DNA from: an uncultured Clostridia bacterium | GTDB taxonomy: Bacteria > Bacillota > Clostridia > Oscillospirales > Acutalibacteraceae | NCBI GenBank assembly: GCA_946186725.1 | Contig: CAMHOI010000033.1 | Span: 1 to 8,817, forward strand | DNA length: 8,817 nt | Reading direction: 5' to 3' | Notes under the pieces: generated by a model | The model's input: only the letters and a program-made list of their open reading frames with translations | Told to the model about the DNA's origin: nothing | Databases searched by the model: none | Part shown: positions 1-6,096 of the stretch, piece after piece | Numbering within the stretch: position 1 is the stretch's first letter | Layout of the letters: every line of letters begins with the position of its first letter | Program-made: the position numbers and the translations under genes

Positions 1-1768
1 GGCTGAGGGGCAGGCGGCAGGGGCCGCGATAGGTCTGCCCGGTGAACACGTCGGTATACGTCCCCTCGGGGATCCACGCCTCCACGCGGCCCATGCCGTT
101 TTCCTTCTGCTGGGGGGCAGTGATGGGACAAACGATCAGCTCACTGCCGAAGCGGTACTGGTTGGGCACGCGGTAGGCCTCCGGCTCGTCCGGATCGGCG
201 TAGTACATCGGCTCGCAGGGGGCGATCCCCTGCTCGTGATAGCGGCGGTCGAGCGAGAAGGTGTAGGGGATGAGGCGGTGGCGGAAGGTCAGCCATTTTT
301 TTGCGCTCTCGCAGACATCCTGGCGATACTTCCACGGCTCCTTGCCCAGCAGATGGCTGGAGGTGGAGTGGAGACGCAGGATCGGCGCAAAGACGGCGAA
401 CTCGAGCCAACGCAGGTAGAGGTCGTCGTCCCGGTAGCCCTGCATATGGCCGCCGATGTCGTGGCTCCACCAGCCGTAGGCGGCGTTGGCGGCGGTGACG
501 GTGAAATAGGGCTGGAAGGCGAGCGCCTCCCACCCGATGACGGTGTCGCCCGAGAAGCCGAGGGGGTAGCGGTGGGAGCCGGGGCCGCCGTAGCGGGAAA
601 GGATGAGGGGGATCTCCCCGTTTTCGGCGTTGTCAAGGTAGTGATAATGGTTGAGCGCGAGGAGGGGATCCAGCCCCTCGACGTCGCTGGTCTGCCCCTG
701 CTGCCAGTCGATCCACCAGAAGTCCACGCCCTCCTTCTCCATGGGCTTGTGGACGTGGTCGAAATAGGCGTTCCAGAAGTCGTCACTGCCACAGCGGAAG
801 CGAACGGTCTGTTTCGTATCGGGGTCGATCCCCACGGCGCGGGCCGTCTCGGGGTAGCAGTCGTCGAACCAGCGCACGCCGTCGGCGGGGTGGAGATTGA
901 GGGTAACCCTCAGGCCCCTGTCGTGCAGGGCTTTGAGGAAGGCCCTGTGGTCGGGGAAAAGGTCGCGGTTCCAGCTGTAGCCCGTCCAGGCGTATTTTGT
1001 CCAATCGCGGAAGTTTTCATAACTCTGTACGCAGTAATCGCGCCAGTCGCCCCCGACGCCGAACTTCTGCTTGATGTCTGTCCAATGCCAATCCATGTCC
1101 ACCGTGGCGACGGTCAGGGGGACACCCTCCGCCTCAAAGCGGTCCATCAGAGCGAGGTACTCCTCCTGGGTATAAGCGTGGTAGCGGCTCCACCAGACGC
1201 CCAGCGCGAAGCGGGGCACCACCGGCACGGCGCCGCCGATGCGGTAGTAGGCGGCCATCGTCGCGCGGTAGTCCTTGCCGTAAGCGAAAACGTACCAGTC
1301 CCGCCCGCCGTCGGTGCGGGGAAGGAGATGGCCCTCCTCGTCCAGCAGGACGCTGCCGCTGTCGTCGAAGAGGCAGACGCCGCTCTCGGTCAGGAAGCCG
1401 TCCCCCAGCGGGATGGCGCCGCTCGTGCCGTCCAGGGTGCGGCAGGTGCCCTTGAGATTGACCTGCTCGGACAGGATCTCGACGGCGCCGGAGTCCTTGA
1501 AGGTGACGCTGTAGGGCGCACCGTCCCGGATGATGAGGGAGACGTCCTCGGTCTCGGCGACGACGTCCTTTCCCTTCCGGCGAAGGGTGAGCGCGCCTGC
1601 CGGCCATTGGCGATACCACACCGCATAGCTGGCCAGATCGCAAAAAGCGCCGATCTCCACCCGCAGCAGGCGGGAGGTCAGATAGGTCACGCGCACGTCG
1701 TCGAGCACGCGCGTCTGCGCCTCATCGGCGTTGGGACGAGGGTGAGCGATCAGGGAGGGCTTGAGCAT
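1..1768 (-). CDS. Glycoside hydrolase family 31 protein (alpha-glucosidase/alpha-glycosidase superfamily), C-terminus off the left edge
   Basis: The frame is open for 589 codons from an ATG at 1768 to the window edge, so the C-terminal beta domain is truncated. The N-terminal ~180 residues are beta-rich, as in the GH31 N-terminal sandwich. A (beta/alpha)8 barrel follows, beginning near W192-W193 (VWWSRYHAYT). The catalytic signatures are clear. The nucleophile region reads FWWIDWQQG with D354, and the acid/base region reads FSGDT with D408, after RYGGPGSHRYPLG. A later WWSHDIGGHMQG (433-444) and the substrate-binding region LRLHSTSSHLLGKEPWKY are also typical. GH31 enzymes are retaining alpha-glycosidases that release terminal alpha-linked sugars. 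There is no signal peptide, so it is probably cytoplasmic. The nucleophile context differs from classical WxDMNE alpha-glucosidases and from YicI-like xylosidases, so the substrate is not assigned. The ribosome binding site AAAGGAG lies about 8 nt before the ATG. The gene has its own promoter and is separated from spoIIID by a terminator. Confidence 0.9.
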   Translation of the reverse strand, partial: MLKPSLIAHPRPNADEAQTRVLDDVRVTYLTSRLLRVEIGAFCDLASYAVWYRQWPAGALTLRRKGKDVVAETEDVSLIIRDGAPYSVTFKDSGAVEILSEQVNLKGTCRTLDGTSGAIPLGDGFLTESGVCLFDDSGSVLLDEEGHLLPRTDGGRDWYVFAYGKDYRATMAAYYRIGGAVPVVPRFALGVWWSRYHAYTQEEYLALMDRFEAEGVPLTVATVDMDWHWTDIKQKFGVGGDWRDYCVQSYENFRDWTKYAWTGYSWNRDLFPDHRAFLKALHDRGLRVTLNLHPADGVRWFDDCYPETARAVGIDPDTKQTVRFRCGSDDFWNAYFDHVHKPMEKEGVDFWWIDWQQGQTSDVEGLDPLLALNHYHYLDNAENGEIPLILSRYGGPGSHRYPLGFSGDTVIGWEALAFQPYFTVTAANAAYGWWSHDIGGHMQGYRDDDLYLRWLEFAVFAPILRLHSTSSHLLGKEPWKYRQDVCESAKKWLTFRHRLIPYTFSLDRRYHEQGIAPCEPMYYADPDEPEAYRVPNQYRFGSELIVCPITAPQQKENGMGRVEAWIPEGTYTDVFTGQTYRGPCRLPLS

Positions 1769-1803
1769 AGGGATCTCTCCTTTCAACGTGGGGTCTCGTT
1801 CCT

Positions 1804-1831
1804 ATCATACCATAAGCACAGCCGTTTTCAT
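1804..1831 (-). promoter_or_regulatory. Candidate sigma-A promoter of the GH31 gene
   Basis: On the minus strand, ATGAAA (-35, 4/6 to consensus, 1826-1831) is followed by a 16-bp spacer and TATGAT (-10, 5/6, 1804-1809). The -10 has an extended TGG just upstream. Its start site would lie about 30 nt before the GH31 ribosome binding site. It sits just downstream of the spoIIID terminator, so the GH31 gene appears to be an independent unit. No obvious operator palindrome was seen around it. Confidence 0.5.
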
Positions 1832-1854
1832 AGTACCGGATTCGGCGTTTCAGC

Positions 1855-1886
1855 AAAAATCACGCCTCTTTCGGAAAAGAGGCGTG
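1855..1886 (-). terminator. Intrinsic terminator after spoIIID
   Basis: A perfect 11-bp stem (1861-1871 with 1876-1886) has a 4-nt loop. Read on the minus strand it is followed by a five-T run (complement of 1855-1859). It lies 11 bp after the spoIIID stop codon and ends the spoIID-spoIIID unit before the GH31 promoter. Confidence 0.9.
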
Positions 1887-1897
1887 AGGGGCTGCCG

Positions 1898-2152
1898 TCA
1901 GTGTCCGGCGGCGCTGTATTTCCGCTTGGTGGCCAAGCCGCCGCGGATGTGGCGCTGGGCTTTGTTGACGTCCAGCACCTTTTTGACCTCCCGATATAAC
2001 TGCGGCTCGATGTGCCGAAGCCGCTCGGCTACGTCTTTATGAACCGTGGATTTGGAAACGTTGAACTGTTTGGCGGCGGCGCGGACGGTGGCCTTGTTTT
2101 CCAGAATGTACTCGCCCAGAGTGACCGCTCTTTCCTCTACTGCTCCCTTCAT
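1898..2152 (-). CDS. spoIIID: Stage III sporulation transcriptional regulator SpoIIID
   Basis: This 84-residue protein closely matches the SpoIIID family; the Bacillus subtilis protein is 93 residues. SpoIIID is the mother-cell DNA-binding regulator that activates or represses many sigma-E-dependent genes, including sigK. The helix-turn-helix is visible at about residues 22-41 (VRAAAKQFNVSKSTVHKDV). The basic C-terminal segment RHIRGGLATKRKY (67-79) corresponds to the second DNA-contacting region. The ATG at 2152 is chosen because the family starts here (MKGAVEERAVTLGEYI) and a GGGAG ribosome binding site lies 8 nt upstream. The frame stays open much further upstream, but that stretch overlaps spoIID and is non-homologous. 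It lies 53 bp after spoIID on the same strand, the arrangement seen in many spore formers, with a sigma-E-like promoter in the gap and a terminator immediately after it. Confidence 0.96.
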   Translation of the reverse strand: MKGAVEERAVTLGEYILENKATVRAAAKQFNVSKSTVHKDVAERLRHIEPQLYREVKKVLDVNKAQRHIRGGLATKRKYSAAGH

Positions 2153-2182
2153 ACCCTCAACTCCCAAGTAGGATAGTAGTAA

Positions 2183-2211
2183 AGAATATGTGGGCGCGGG
2201 CCGGGTTATGA
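2183..2211 (-). promoter_or_regulatory. Candidate sigma-E promoter of spoIIID
   Basis: On the minus strand, TCATAAC (2205-2211) is followed by a 14-bp spacer and CATATTCT (2183-2190). The sigma-E consensus is roughly KMATATT, N14-15, CATACAHT. The match is 5/7 in the -35 and 5/8 in the -10, at the expected spacing. Placement before spoIIID, a sigma-E regulon member in Bacillus, supports it. The -35 overlaps the spoIID stop codon (2206-2208). Confidence 0.45.
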
Positions 2212-3186
2212 CCTCACCATTTTGCAGCCGGTATAGTAGTGGCTGAGGATCTCCACGAAGGTGGAACCGCAGCGCGCCATGTAACACGCGCCGTACTGAC
2301 TCATGCCGACGCCGTGGCCGTAGCCCTTGACCCGGAAAACATAGCCCCCTTCGGCGGGCTCCACCTGGAAGGCGGCGCTTCTGAGCCCCAGCAGCTCCCG
2401 CAGGCGGGCGCCCGTCAGTGTGACGCCGCCCCACGCCATCTCCGTTACCGTTCCCGAGGGGGACCAGTCGGTCTTGCCCAGCCATCCGGCGCCCTCTCCC
2501 GTCAGCGTGACGTCGGAGGCCAGCTTCTCGGCCAACTCGGCGTAGGTGAAGGTGCAGGTGGAAAGATAATCCGGACTGAGCAGATCGCCCACGCTTTCCA
2601 CCGGCTGCAGGTAACTTTTGTCCACGCCCCAGGCGATCAGCGCCGACTCGGTGCGGCCGGAGGAGACGGCATGGTAGGCAGCCATAACGGGGGCGCCGTC
2701 GTCGTCAACCAGCCGGTAGTCCCTGACCGCGGCGACCGCCCCGTCGACGGCGTCGGCCAGTGCTTGATACTCCTTGCCCCACTTGGTGCGGATCTCCTCG
2801 CGGGAGAGCCAGGCCTGGTCCCGGGCGGGATCATCGGTCAGGTCATAGGCCTCCCCCGCCCTCTCCCCCGCGCGGTACAGAGCAAAGGTGAAGGCGGCGA
2901 CGGTTTGCGCCTTGAGGGCCTCGAGGGGGGCCTTGCCGCCCATTTCGCAGGCGACCACCCCGAAGAGGTATTCGTCGCGCGGCACCTTTTCGATCTTCCC
3001 CGTGGCAGTGCGCAGCACCCGAAAACTCCCGCTCGTTTCCGCAGGCAAGGGGGAGCGGGGAGCGAAAGAGGCGGACGAGCGCGCTCCCTCTCCCTCCCAC
3101 AGCGCGGGCAGAGGAAGGAGGGCCGACACCAAAAAGAACAACAGCGTACCCGCCGTCCAGAGACGGCCCCAGCGAAAGCCCTTCAT
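2206..3186 (-). CDS. spoIID: Stage II sporulation protein D (SpoIID, engulfment lytic transglycosylase)
   Basis: The 326-residue product has an N-terminal membrane anchor at about residues 9-29 (LWTAGTLLFFLVSALLPLPAL), then the SpoIID catalytic domain. SpoIID cleaves glycan strands during engulfment of the forespore, acting with SpoIIP and SpoIIM at the mother-cell membrane. The family signature DEYLFGVVACEMGGKAPLEALKAQ places the catalytic glutamate at E81. The segment YHAVSSGRTES (171-181) and the C-terminal GYGHGVGMSQYGA (288-300) are also diagnostic. The proline after EM in many homologues is glycine here. The ATG at 3186 has a purine-rich leader (GAGAGGAGAGGGAGGAG) directly before it. 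It shares its upstream region with a divergent plus-strand operon and is followed by spoIIID. No terminator was seen between spoIID and spoIIID, so read-through is possible. Confidence 0.95.
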   Translation of the reverse strand: MKGFRWGRLWTAGTLLFFLVSALLPLPALWEGEGARSSASFAPRSPLPAETSGSFRVLRTATGKIEKVPRDEYLFGVVACEMGGKAPLEALKAQTVAAFTFALYRAGERAGEAYDLTDDPARDQAWLSREEIRTKWGKEYQALADAVDGAVAAVRDYRLVDDDGAPVMAAYHAVSSGRTESALIAWGVDKSYLQPVESVGDLLSPDYLSTCTFTYAELAEKLASDVTLTGEGAGWLGKTDWSPSGTVTEMAWGGVTLTGARLRELLGLRSAAFQVEPAEGGYVFRVKGYGHGVGMSQYGACYMARCGSTFVEILSHYYTGCKMVRS

Positions 3187-3216
3187 CTCCTCCCTCTCCT
3201 CTCTGAAAAATAGGGG

Positions 3217-3245
3217 TTGACAAGTTTACTTGGCAGTGGTATGCT
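3217..3245 (+). promoter_or_regulatory. Promoter of the DUF6442-like/Xre operon
   Basis: A consensus TTGACA (3217-3222), a 17-bp spacer and TATGCT (3240-3245, 4/6) form a good sigma-A promoter. The start site would fall near 3252. The -35 and spacer are covered by one palindrome copy and the predicted start region by a second, which suggests repression at this promoter. Confidence 0.75.
3218..3235 (+). promoter_or_regulatory. Operator-like palindrome copy 1, overlapping the -35
   Basis: An 18-bp inverted repeat, TGACAAGT-TT-ACTTGGCA, pairs at 7 of 8 positions per arm. It covers five of the six -35 bases (TGACA) and most of the spacer. It shares 15 of 18 bases with the copy at 3253-3270 and lies 35 bp (centre to centre) from it. 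Binding by a dimer would occlude RNA polymerase. The downstream Xre-family gene is the obvious candidate ligand; that link is inferred. Confidence 0.7.
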
Positions 3246-3252
3246 GAGGATG

Positions 3253-3270
3253 TGCCAAGTGAACTTGGCA
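3253..3270 (+). promoter_or_regulatory. Operator-like palindrome copy 2, at the predicted transcription start
   Basis: TGCCAAGT-GA-ACTTGGCA is a perfect 8-bp inverted repeat with a 2-bp spacer. It lies 7 bp after the -10 and upstream of the ribosome binding site. With the copy over the -35 it makes a two-site arrangement typical of autoregulated Cro/CI-type promoters. No T-run follows, so it is not a terminator. Confidence 0.72.
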
Positions 3271-3290
3271 ACTTCAAGGGAGGCATCCAC

Positions 3291-3632
3291 ATGAACAAAG
3301 ACGAAATTCTGGAGCGCAGCCGCCGGGAGAACCGCGGCATGGACGAACGGGAGCGGGACGCTCTCGTCCGCGCCGGCCGGGCGGCCGGCGGGGTGGGCGG
3401 CGCCATCTGCAGTGTCGTTCTCATCCTCGAGGCGATCTTCGCCGAGCGGATCAGTTTCGCCGTCTGCGCGGTCTATCTGTCCATCACCGGCACCTCGCTG
3501 CTGGTCAAGTTCCTGCGTCTGCGCCGCGTGCATGAGCTGATCTTCGGCCTGCTCGAGCTGGCGCTGGCGGCGACATTCCTGGTCATCTACATTCTGCAGT
3601 TGACGGGGGTGGTCACGTGGATGACAAACTGA
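3291..3632 (+). CDS. Small three-helix membrane protein, DUF6442-like, partner of the Xre regulator
   Basis: The product has 113 residues. A charged N-terminus (MNKDEILERSRRENRGMDERERDAL, about 1-26) is followed by three predicted transmembrane helices at about 31-50, 54-72 and 84-107. A basic KFLRLRRVHE loop lies between helices 2 and 3. The opening MNKDEILERSRRENRG and the overall layout resemble Firmicutes proteins I recall as DUF6442; that name is from memory and not checked. The biochemical function is unknown. The ATG at 3291 is chosen for its AGGGAGG ribosome binding site 7 nt upstream. The frame is open back to 3252, but that stretch contains the operator and the ribosome binding site. 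The gene is first in a two-gene operon. Its last codons overlap the regulator gene by 16 nt, implying translational coupling, so the two products probably work together. Confidence 0.85.
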   Translation: MNKDEILERSRRENRGMDERERDALVRAGRAAGGVGGAICSVVLILEAIFAERISFAVCAVYLSITGTSLLVKFLRLRRVHELIFGLLELALAATFLVIYILQLTGVVTWMTN

Positions 3633-3823
3633 TCCTGCACAACCGGCTCAAAGAGGCCCGCGCCGCCAAGGGCCTCTCCCAGGCCCAGCTGGCCGAGATG
3701 GTCGGCGTCTCCCGCAACACCGTCAGTTCCATCGAGACCGGGCAGTTCCAGCCCACGGCCAAGCTGGCGCTGGTGCTCTGTCTGGCGCTCGACCAACGGT
3801 TTGAGGACTTGTTTTTCTTCTGA
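3617..3823 (+). CDS. Small Xre/Cro-CI family helix-turn-helix regulator
   Basis: This 68-residue protein is essentially one HTH_3 domain. The core is NRLKEARAAKGLSQAQLAEMVGVSRNTVSSIETGQFQPTAKLALVLCLALDQRFEDLFFF. The recognition helix lies around VSRNTVSSIETG (residues 31-42), and the tail RFEDLFFF is typical of short YozG-like regulators. The start is the GTG at 3617: no ATG is available in this frame before the domain, and a GGGGG tract lies about 9 nt upstream. It overlaps the preceding membrane-protein gene by 16 nt. The protein probably binds as a dimer to the palindromes at 3218-3235 and 3253-3270 and represses its own operon. That is inferred from gene order and operator geometry. It has no ligand or membrane domain of its own, so any signal would come from a partner, possibly the membrane protein. 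Confidence 0.93.
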   Translation: MDDKLILHNRLKEARAAKGLSQAQLAEMVGVSRNTVSSIETGQFQPTAKLALVLCLALDQRFEDLFFF

Positions 3824-3827
3824 TCCG

Positions 3828-3861
3828 CCCGGCAAAGTCGCCTTGACTTTGCCGGGTTTTT
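3828..3861 (+). terminator. Intrinsic terminator of the membrane protein/Xre operon
   Basis: A perfect 12-bp stem (3828-3839 with 3845-3856) has a 5-nt loop and is followed by five Ts (3857-3861). It begins 4 bp after the regulator stop codon. Its loop and 3' arm contain the -35 of the following citrate synthase promoter. Confidence 0.93.
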
Positions 3862-3871
3862 GTGTTAGAAT
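3843..3871 (+). promoter_or_regulatory. Sigma-A promoter of the citrate synthase gene, embedded in a terminator
   Basis: TTGACT (-35, 5/6, 3843-3848), a 17-bp spacer and TAGAAT (-10, 5/6, 3866-3871) make a strong promoter. The -35 lies in the loop and 3' arm of the upstream terminator, and the T-run forms part of the spacer. The start site would be near 3878, giving a leader of about 43 nt. Confidence 0.75.
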
Positions 3872-3920
3872 ACGGTTTCAAAGCATCCTTTCCCCCGAGG
3901 AAAGAGAAAGGGGCGCCTGC

Positions 3921-5270
3921 ATGGACATTCCTTTTGACGTCTTGTCCAGTCTATGTGACGAATTCAAGAAATATAACTACATCGACCCCTCCGACTTCAC
4001 CCGTTACCACGTCAAGCGCGGCCTGCGCAACGAGGACGGCAGCGGCGTCATGGTGGGGCTGACCCGCGTGTGCAGCGTGCGCGGCTACGTCATCGACGAC
4101 GGCGAGCGGGTGGCCGTGCCCGGCCTGCTCAGCTACCGCGGCATCGACATCAACGACATCCTCGACGGCGCGGAGCAGGACGACCGTTTCGGCTTTGAGG
4201 AGGTCATCTGGCTGCTGCTCTTCGGCTCCCTGCCCAGCAGGGAGAAGCTGGACTGGTTCCGCGGCGTCCTCGCCGACGCCCGCGAGCTGCCCCCCTATTT
4301 TGCCGAGGATATGATCATCAAGGCGCCCTCCCGCAACATTATGAACAAGCTCGGCCGCTCGGTGCTGGCGCTGTATTCCTATGACGACGATCCCGACAGC
4401 ACCAATCTGGAAAACGTGCTTCGACAGTGCATCGAGCTGATCGCCCGGATGCCCGCCATCATGAGCTACGCCTATCAGGTCAAGCGCCGCCACTACGACG
4501 GCAAGAGTATGTTCTTCCACCCGCTGGACGCCAACCACTCCATCGCGGAGTGCATCCTCTCCTCCATCCGGCCCGACCGCGCCTTCACCGACCTGGAGGC
4601 CAAGACGCTCGACCGCTGTCTGATGCTCCACGCCGACCACGGCGGCGGTAACAATTCCACCTTCACCGCCCGCGTCCTCTCCAGCACCGGCAGCGACACC
4701 TACGCCGCCATCTCGGCCGCCATCGGCTCCCTCAAGGGGCCCCGGCACGGCGGCGCCAACATCAAGGCGCTGGAGATGGCGGAGGACATCGCCGCCCACG
4801 TCAAGAACCCCGCCGACGACGGGCAGCTGGCCGACTATCTGACCCACATTCTCCGCAAGGAGGCCTTCGACGGCACCGGGCTGATCTACGGCATGGGCCA
4901 CGCCGTTTACACCCTGAGCGATCCCCGCGCCATCCGTATCAAGAAAATGGCCCGCGCCCTCTGCACCGAGGGCAAGCTGGCTGAGCGTCTGGCCCTGCTG
5001 GAGGCCGTGGAGCGGGTCACGCCGCAGCTCCTCGCCTCCCGCCGGGGGAGTGAGAAGCCCATCTGCGCCAACGTCGATCTCTACTCCGGGCTGGTCTATT
5101 CGGCGCTCAACATCCCCGTCGACCTCTTCACTCCCATCTTTGCCGTCTCCCGCATCGCGGGCTGGTGCGCTCACCGCATTGAGGAGATCACCACCAACGG
5201 CAAGATCATCCGTCCCGCCTACAAGGCCGTGTGGGAGAAACAGATCTACCGGCCGCTGAACGAGCGCTGA
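3921..5270 (+). CDS. gltA: Citrate synthase (Si-type, citrate/2-methylcitrate synthase family)
   Basis: The 449-residue product condenses acetyl-CoA with oxaloacetate to citrate, the entry to the oxidative TCA branch and to 2-oxoglutarate and glutamate synthesis. The three catalytic residues of the family are all visible: H240 in LHADHGGGNNSTF, H276 in KGPRHGGAN, and D386 in NVDLYSG. The segments PGLLSYRGIDINDI (67-80), TGLIYGMGHAVYTLSDPRA (319-337) and the C-terminal RPAYKAVW support the assignment. The N-terminus is longer than in E. coli-type enzymes, as in many clostridial homologues. The ATG at 3921 follows AAAGGGG by 7 nt. The frame is open back to 3801, but that part covers the previous terminator and the promoter. 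A 2-methylcitrate (propionyl-CoA) activity cannot be excluded from sequence. No aconitase or isocitrate dehydrogenase gene is nearby. It is followed 10 bp later by a membrane protein gene. Confidence 0.95.
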   Translation: MDIPFDVLSSLCDEFKKYNYIDPSDFTRYHVKRGLRNEDGSGVMVGLTRVCSVRGYVIDDGERVAVPGLLSYRGIDINDILDGAEQDDRFGFEEVIWLLLFGSLPSREKLDWFRGVLADARELPPYFAEDMIIKAPSRNIMNKLGRSVLALYSYDDDPDSTNLENVLRQCIELIARMPAIMSYAYQVKRRHYDGKSMFFHPLDANHSIAECILSSIRPDRAFTDLEAKTLDRCLMLHADHGGGNNSTFTARVLSSTGSDTYAAISAAIGSLKGPRHGGANIKALEMAEDIAAHVKNPADDGQLADYLTHILRKEAFDGTGLIYGMGHAVYTLSDPRAIRIKKMARALCTEGKLAERLALLEAVERVTPQLLASRRGSEKPICANVDLYSGLVYSALNIPVDLFTPIFAVSRIAGWCAHRIEEITTNGKIIRPAYKAVWEKQIYRPLNER

Positions 5271-5280
5271 GGAGAAGAAT

Positions 5281-6084
5281 ATGAAACGCAGCCAAGTCTT
5301 TCTGCTCTTCTATATCGCCGCCCCTCTGTTGCTGATCGCACGCGTGCTGCAGCGGTTCCATATGATCGACCCCGGCACCGGCTTCTATCAGGACGGTCTG
5401 AGCGCCGCGGGGGCCGCCGTGACGGTGGCGTTCATCGCCTTTCCGGTCGTCGCTCATCTGCTCTGCCGCCTTTCGCGGCCGGCGCAGCGGCGCTTTCCCG
5501 AGCGGAGCGTACCGCTGGCGGTCGGCGCCTTTATCGCGGGCGCCTGCCTGATCCTGGAGACGGTTGACCTTCTGCTCCGTGAGAGCGGCGCGGCGAGCTT
5601 CCTGCTGGCCTTTCTGTCGGCAGTCTTTGCCGCCGTGATGATCCTGCGCGGACTGGGAGCGTTAAAGGTGATGCGCTTTTCTGCCTGGCTGACGCCGGTC
5701 GGCACCGTCTACGCCGTGGTGCGGCTGATCGCCCGCTTCGCCGACTACACCGCTGAGGTCGCCGTCGCCGACACCGTGTTCGATATTCTGACCATGTGCC
5801 TGCTCCTGCTCTTTCTCCACGCCGACGGCAAGCTTCAGGCCGGCCTCGCTACCGAGAAGATCGCCGCCTCCTTCCTCTCCTTCGGGCTGTCGACCGCCCT
5901 GCTGTGCGCGGCCGTCGTCCTGCCCGACCTGATCGATCTGGCGCTGGGCGGCAGGTTCGCTCTCTACGGCGGCGATCTGCCTGAGATGTCCTACCTCGGC
6001 TTCGCGGTGATGGCGTTGTGCGCCGTCTTCTCCGTCAAGCCCGCCGGGGACGCGCACCCTCTTGACAACGGTGGAAACGTATGA
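5281..6084 (+). CDS. Unrecognised polytopic membrane protein, downstream of citrate synthase
   Basis: I do not recognise this 267-residue protein. It is strongly hydrophobic with about seven or eight predicted transmembrane segments, near residues 5-24, 41-63, 76-97, 104-122, 133-152, 161-179, 192-216 and 232-250. It has no signal peptide distinct from the first helix, and no nucleotide-binding, catalytic or metal-ligand motif that I can see. A hydrophilic tail (VKPAGDAHPLDNGGNV) closes it. The ATG at 5281 has a GGAG ribosome binding site starting just after the citrate synthase stop, with a 10-bp gap, so the two are probably co-transcribed. No separate promoter or intergenic terminator is visible. 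A role in transporting or sensing a TCA metabolite would fit the context but nothing in the protein shows it. Its last seven codons contain the -35 of the next promoter. Confidence 0.85.
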   Translation: MKRSQVFLLFYIAAPLLLIARVLQRFHMIDPGTGFYQDGLSAAGAAVTVAFIAFPVVAHLLCRLSRPAQRRFPERSVPLAVGAFIAGACLILETVDLLLRESGAASFLLAFLSAVFAAVMILRGLGALKVMRFSAWLTPVGTVYAVVRLIARFADYTAEVAVADTVFDILTMCLLLLFLHADGKLQAGLATEKIAASFLSFGLSTALLCAAVVLPDLIDLALGGRFALYGGDLPEMSYLGFAVMALCAVFSVKPAGDAHPLDNGGNV

Positions 6085-6090
6085 TATACT
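6062..6090 (+). promoter_or_regulatory. Sigma-A promoter of the riboswitch/exchanger transcript
   Basis: Consensus TTGACA (6062-6067), a 17-bp spacer and TATACT (-10, 5/6, 6085-6090). The predicted start, about 6-7 nt later, coincides with the G at 6097 that opens the P1 helix of the riboswitch. The -35 and spacer lie inside the last codons of the preceding membrane protein gene, whose stop is 6082-6084. Confidence 0.85.
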
Positions 6091-6096
6091 GCGGTT

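Noticed and set aside
236..1999. A 587-codon open frame on the plus strand
   Set aside because: It lies antisense to the GH31 gene and extends over its promoter, the terminator and part of spoIIID. Its translation is Val/Ala/Gly-rich low-complexity text with no family motif, a typical GC-rich shadow.
2153..2485. An N-terminal extension of SpoIIID into the spoIID region
   Set aside because: It is out-of-frame spoIID sequence; SpoIIID proteins are about 80-95 residues and start at the ATG at 2152.
2239..3213. A 324-codon open frame on the plus strand
   Set aside because: It is antisense to spoIID, which has all its signature motifs, and runs into the divergent promoter region.
3238..3250. A sigma-E-like -10 (CATACCAC, minus strand) for spoIID
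   Set aside because: The -10 is partial and no -35 resembling KMATATT sits 14-15 bp upstream, so I do not call a spoIID promoter here.
3252..3290. An earlier start for the DUF6442-like protein
   Set aside because: The extra 13 codons are the palindrome and the ribosome binding site; the family begins MNKDEIL at 3291.
3801..3920. A 40-residue N-terminal extension of citrate synthase
   Set aside because: It spans the terminator and promoter, and a good ribosome binding site precedes the ATG at 3921, which matches the family start.
3951..5174. A 407-codon open frame on the minus strand
   Set aside because: It is antisense to citrate synthase, whose catalytic residues are intact. The translation is a Val/Gly/Ala/Asp/Gln-rich shadow.
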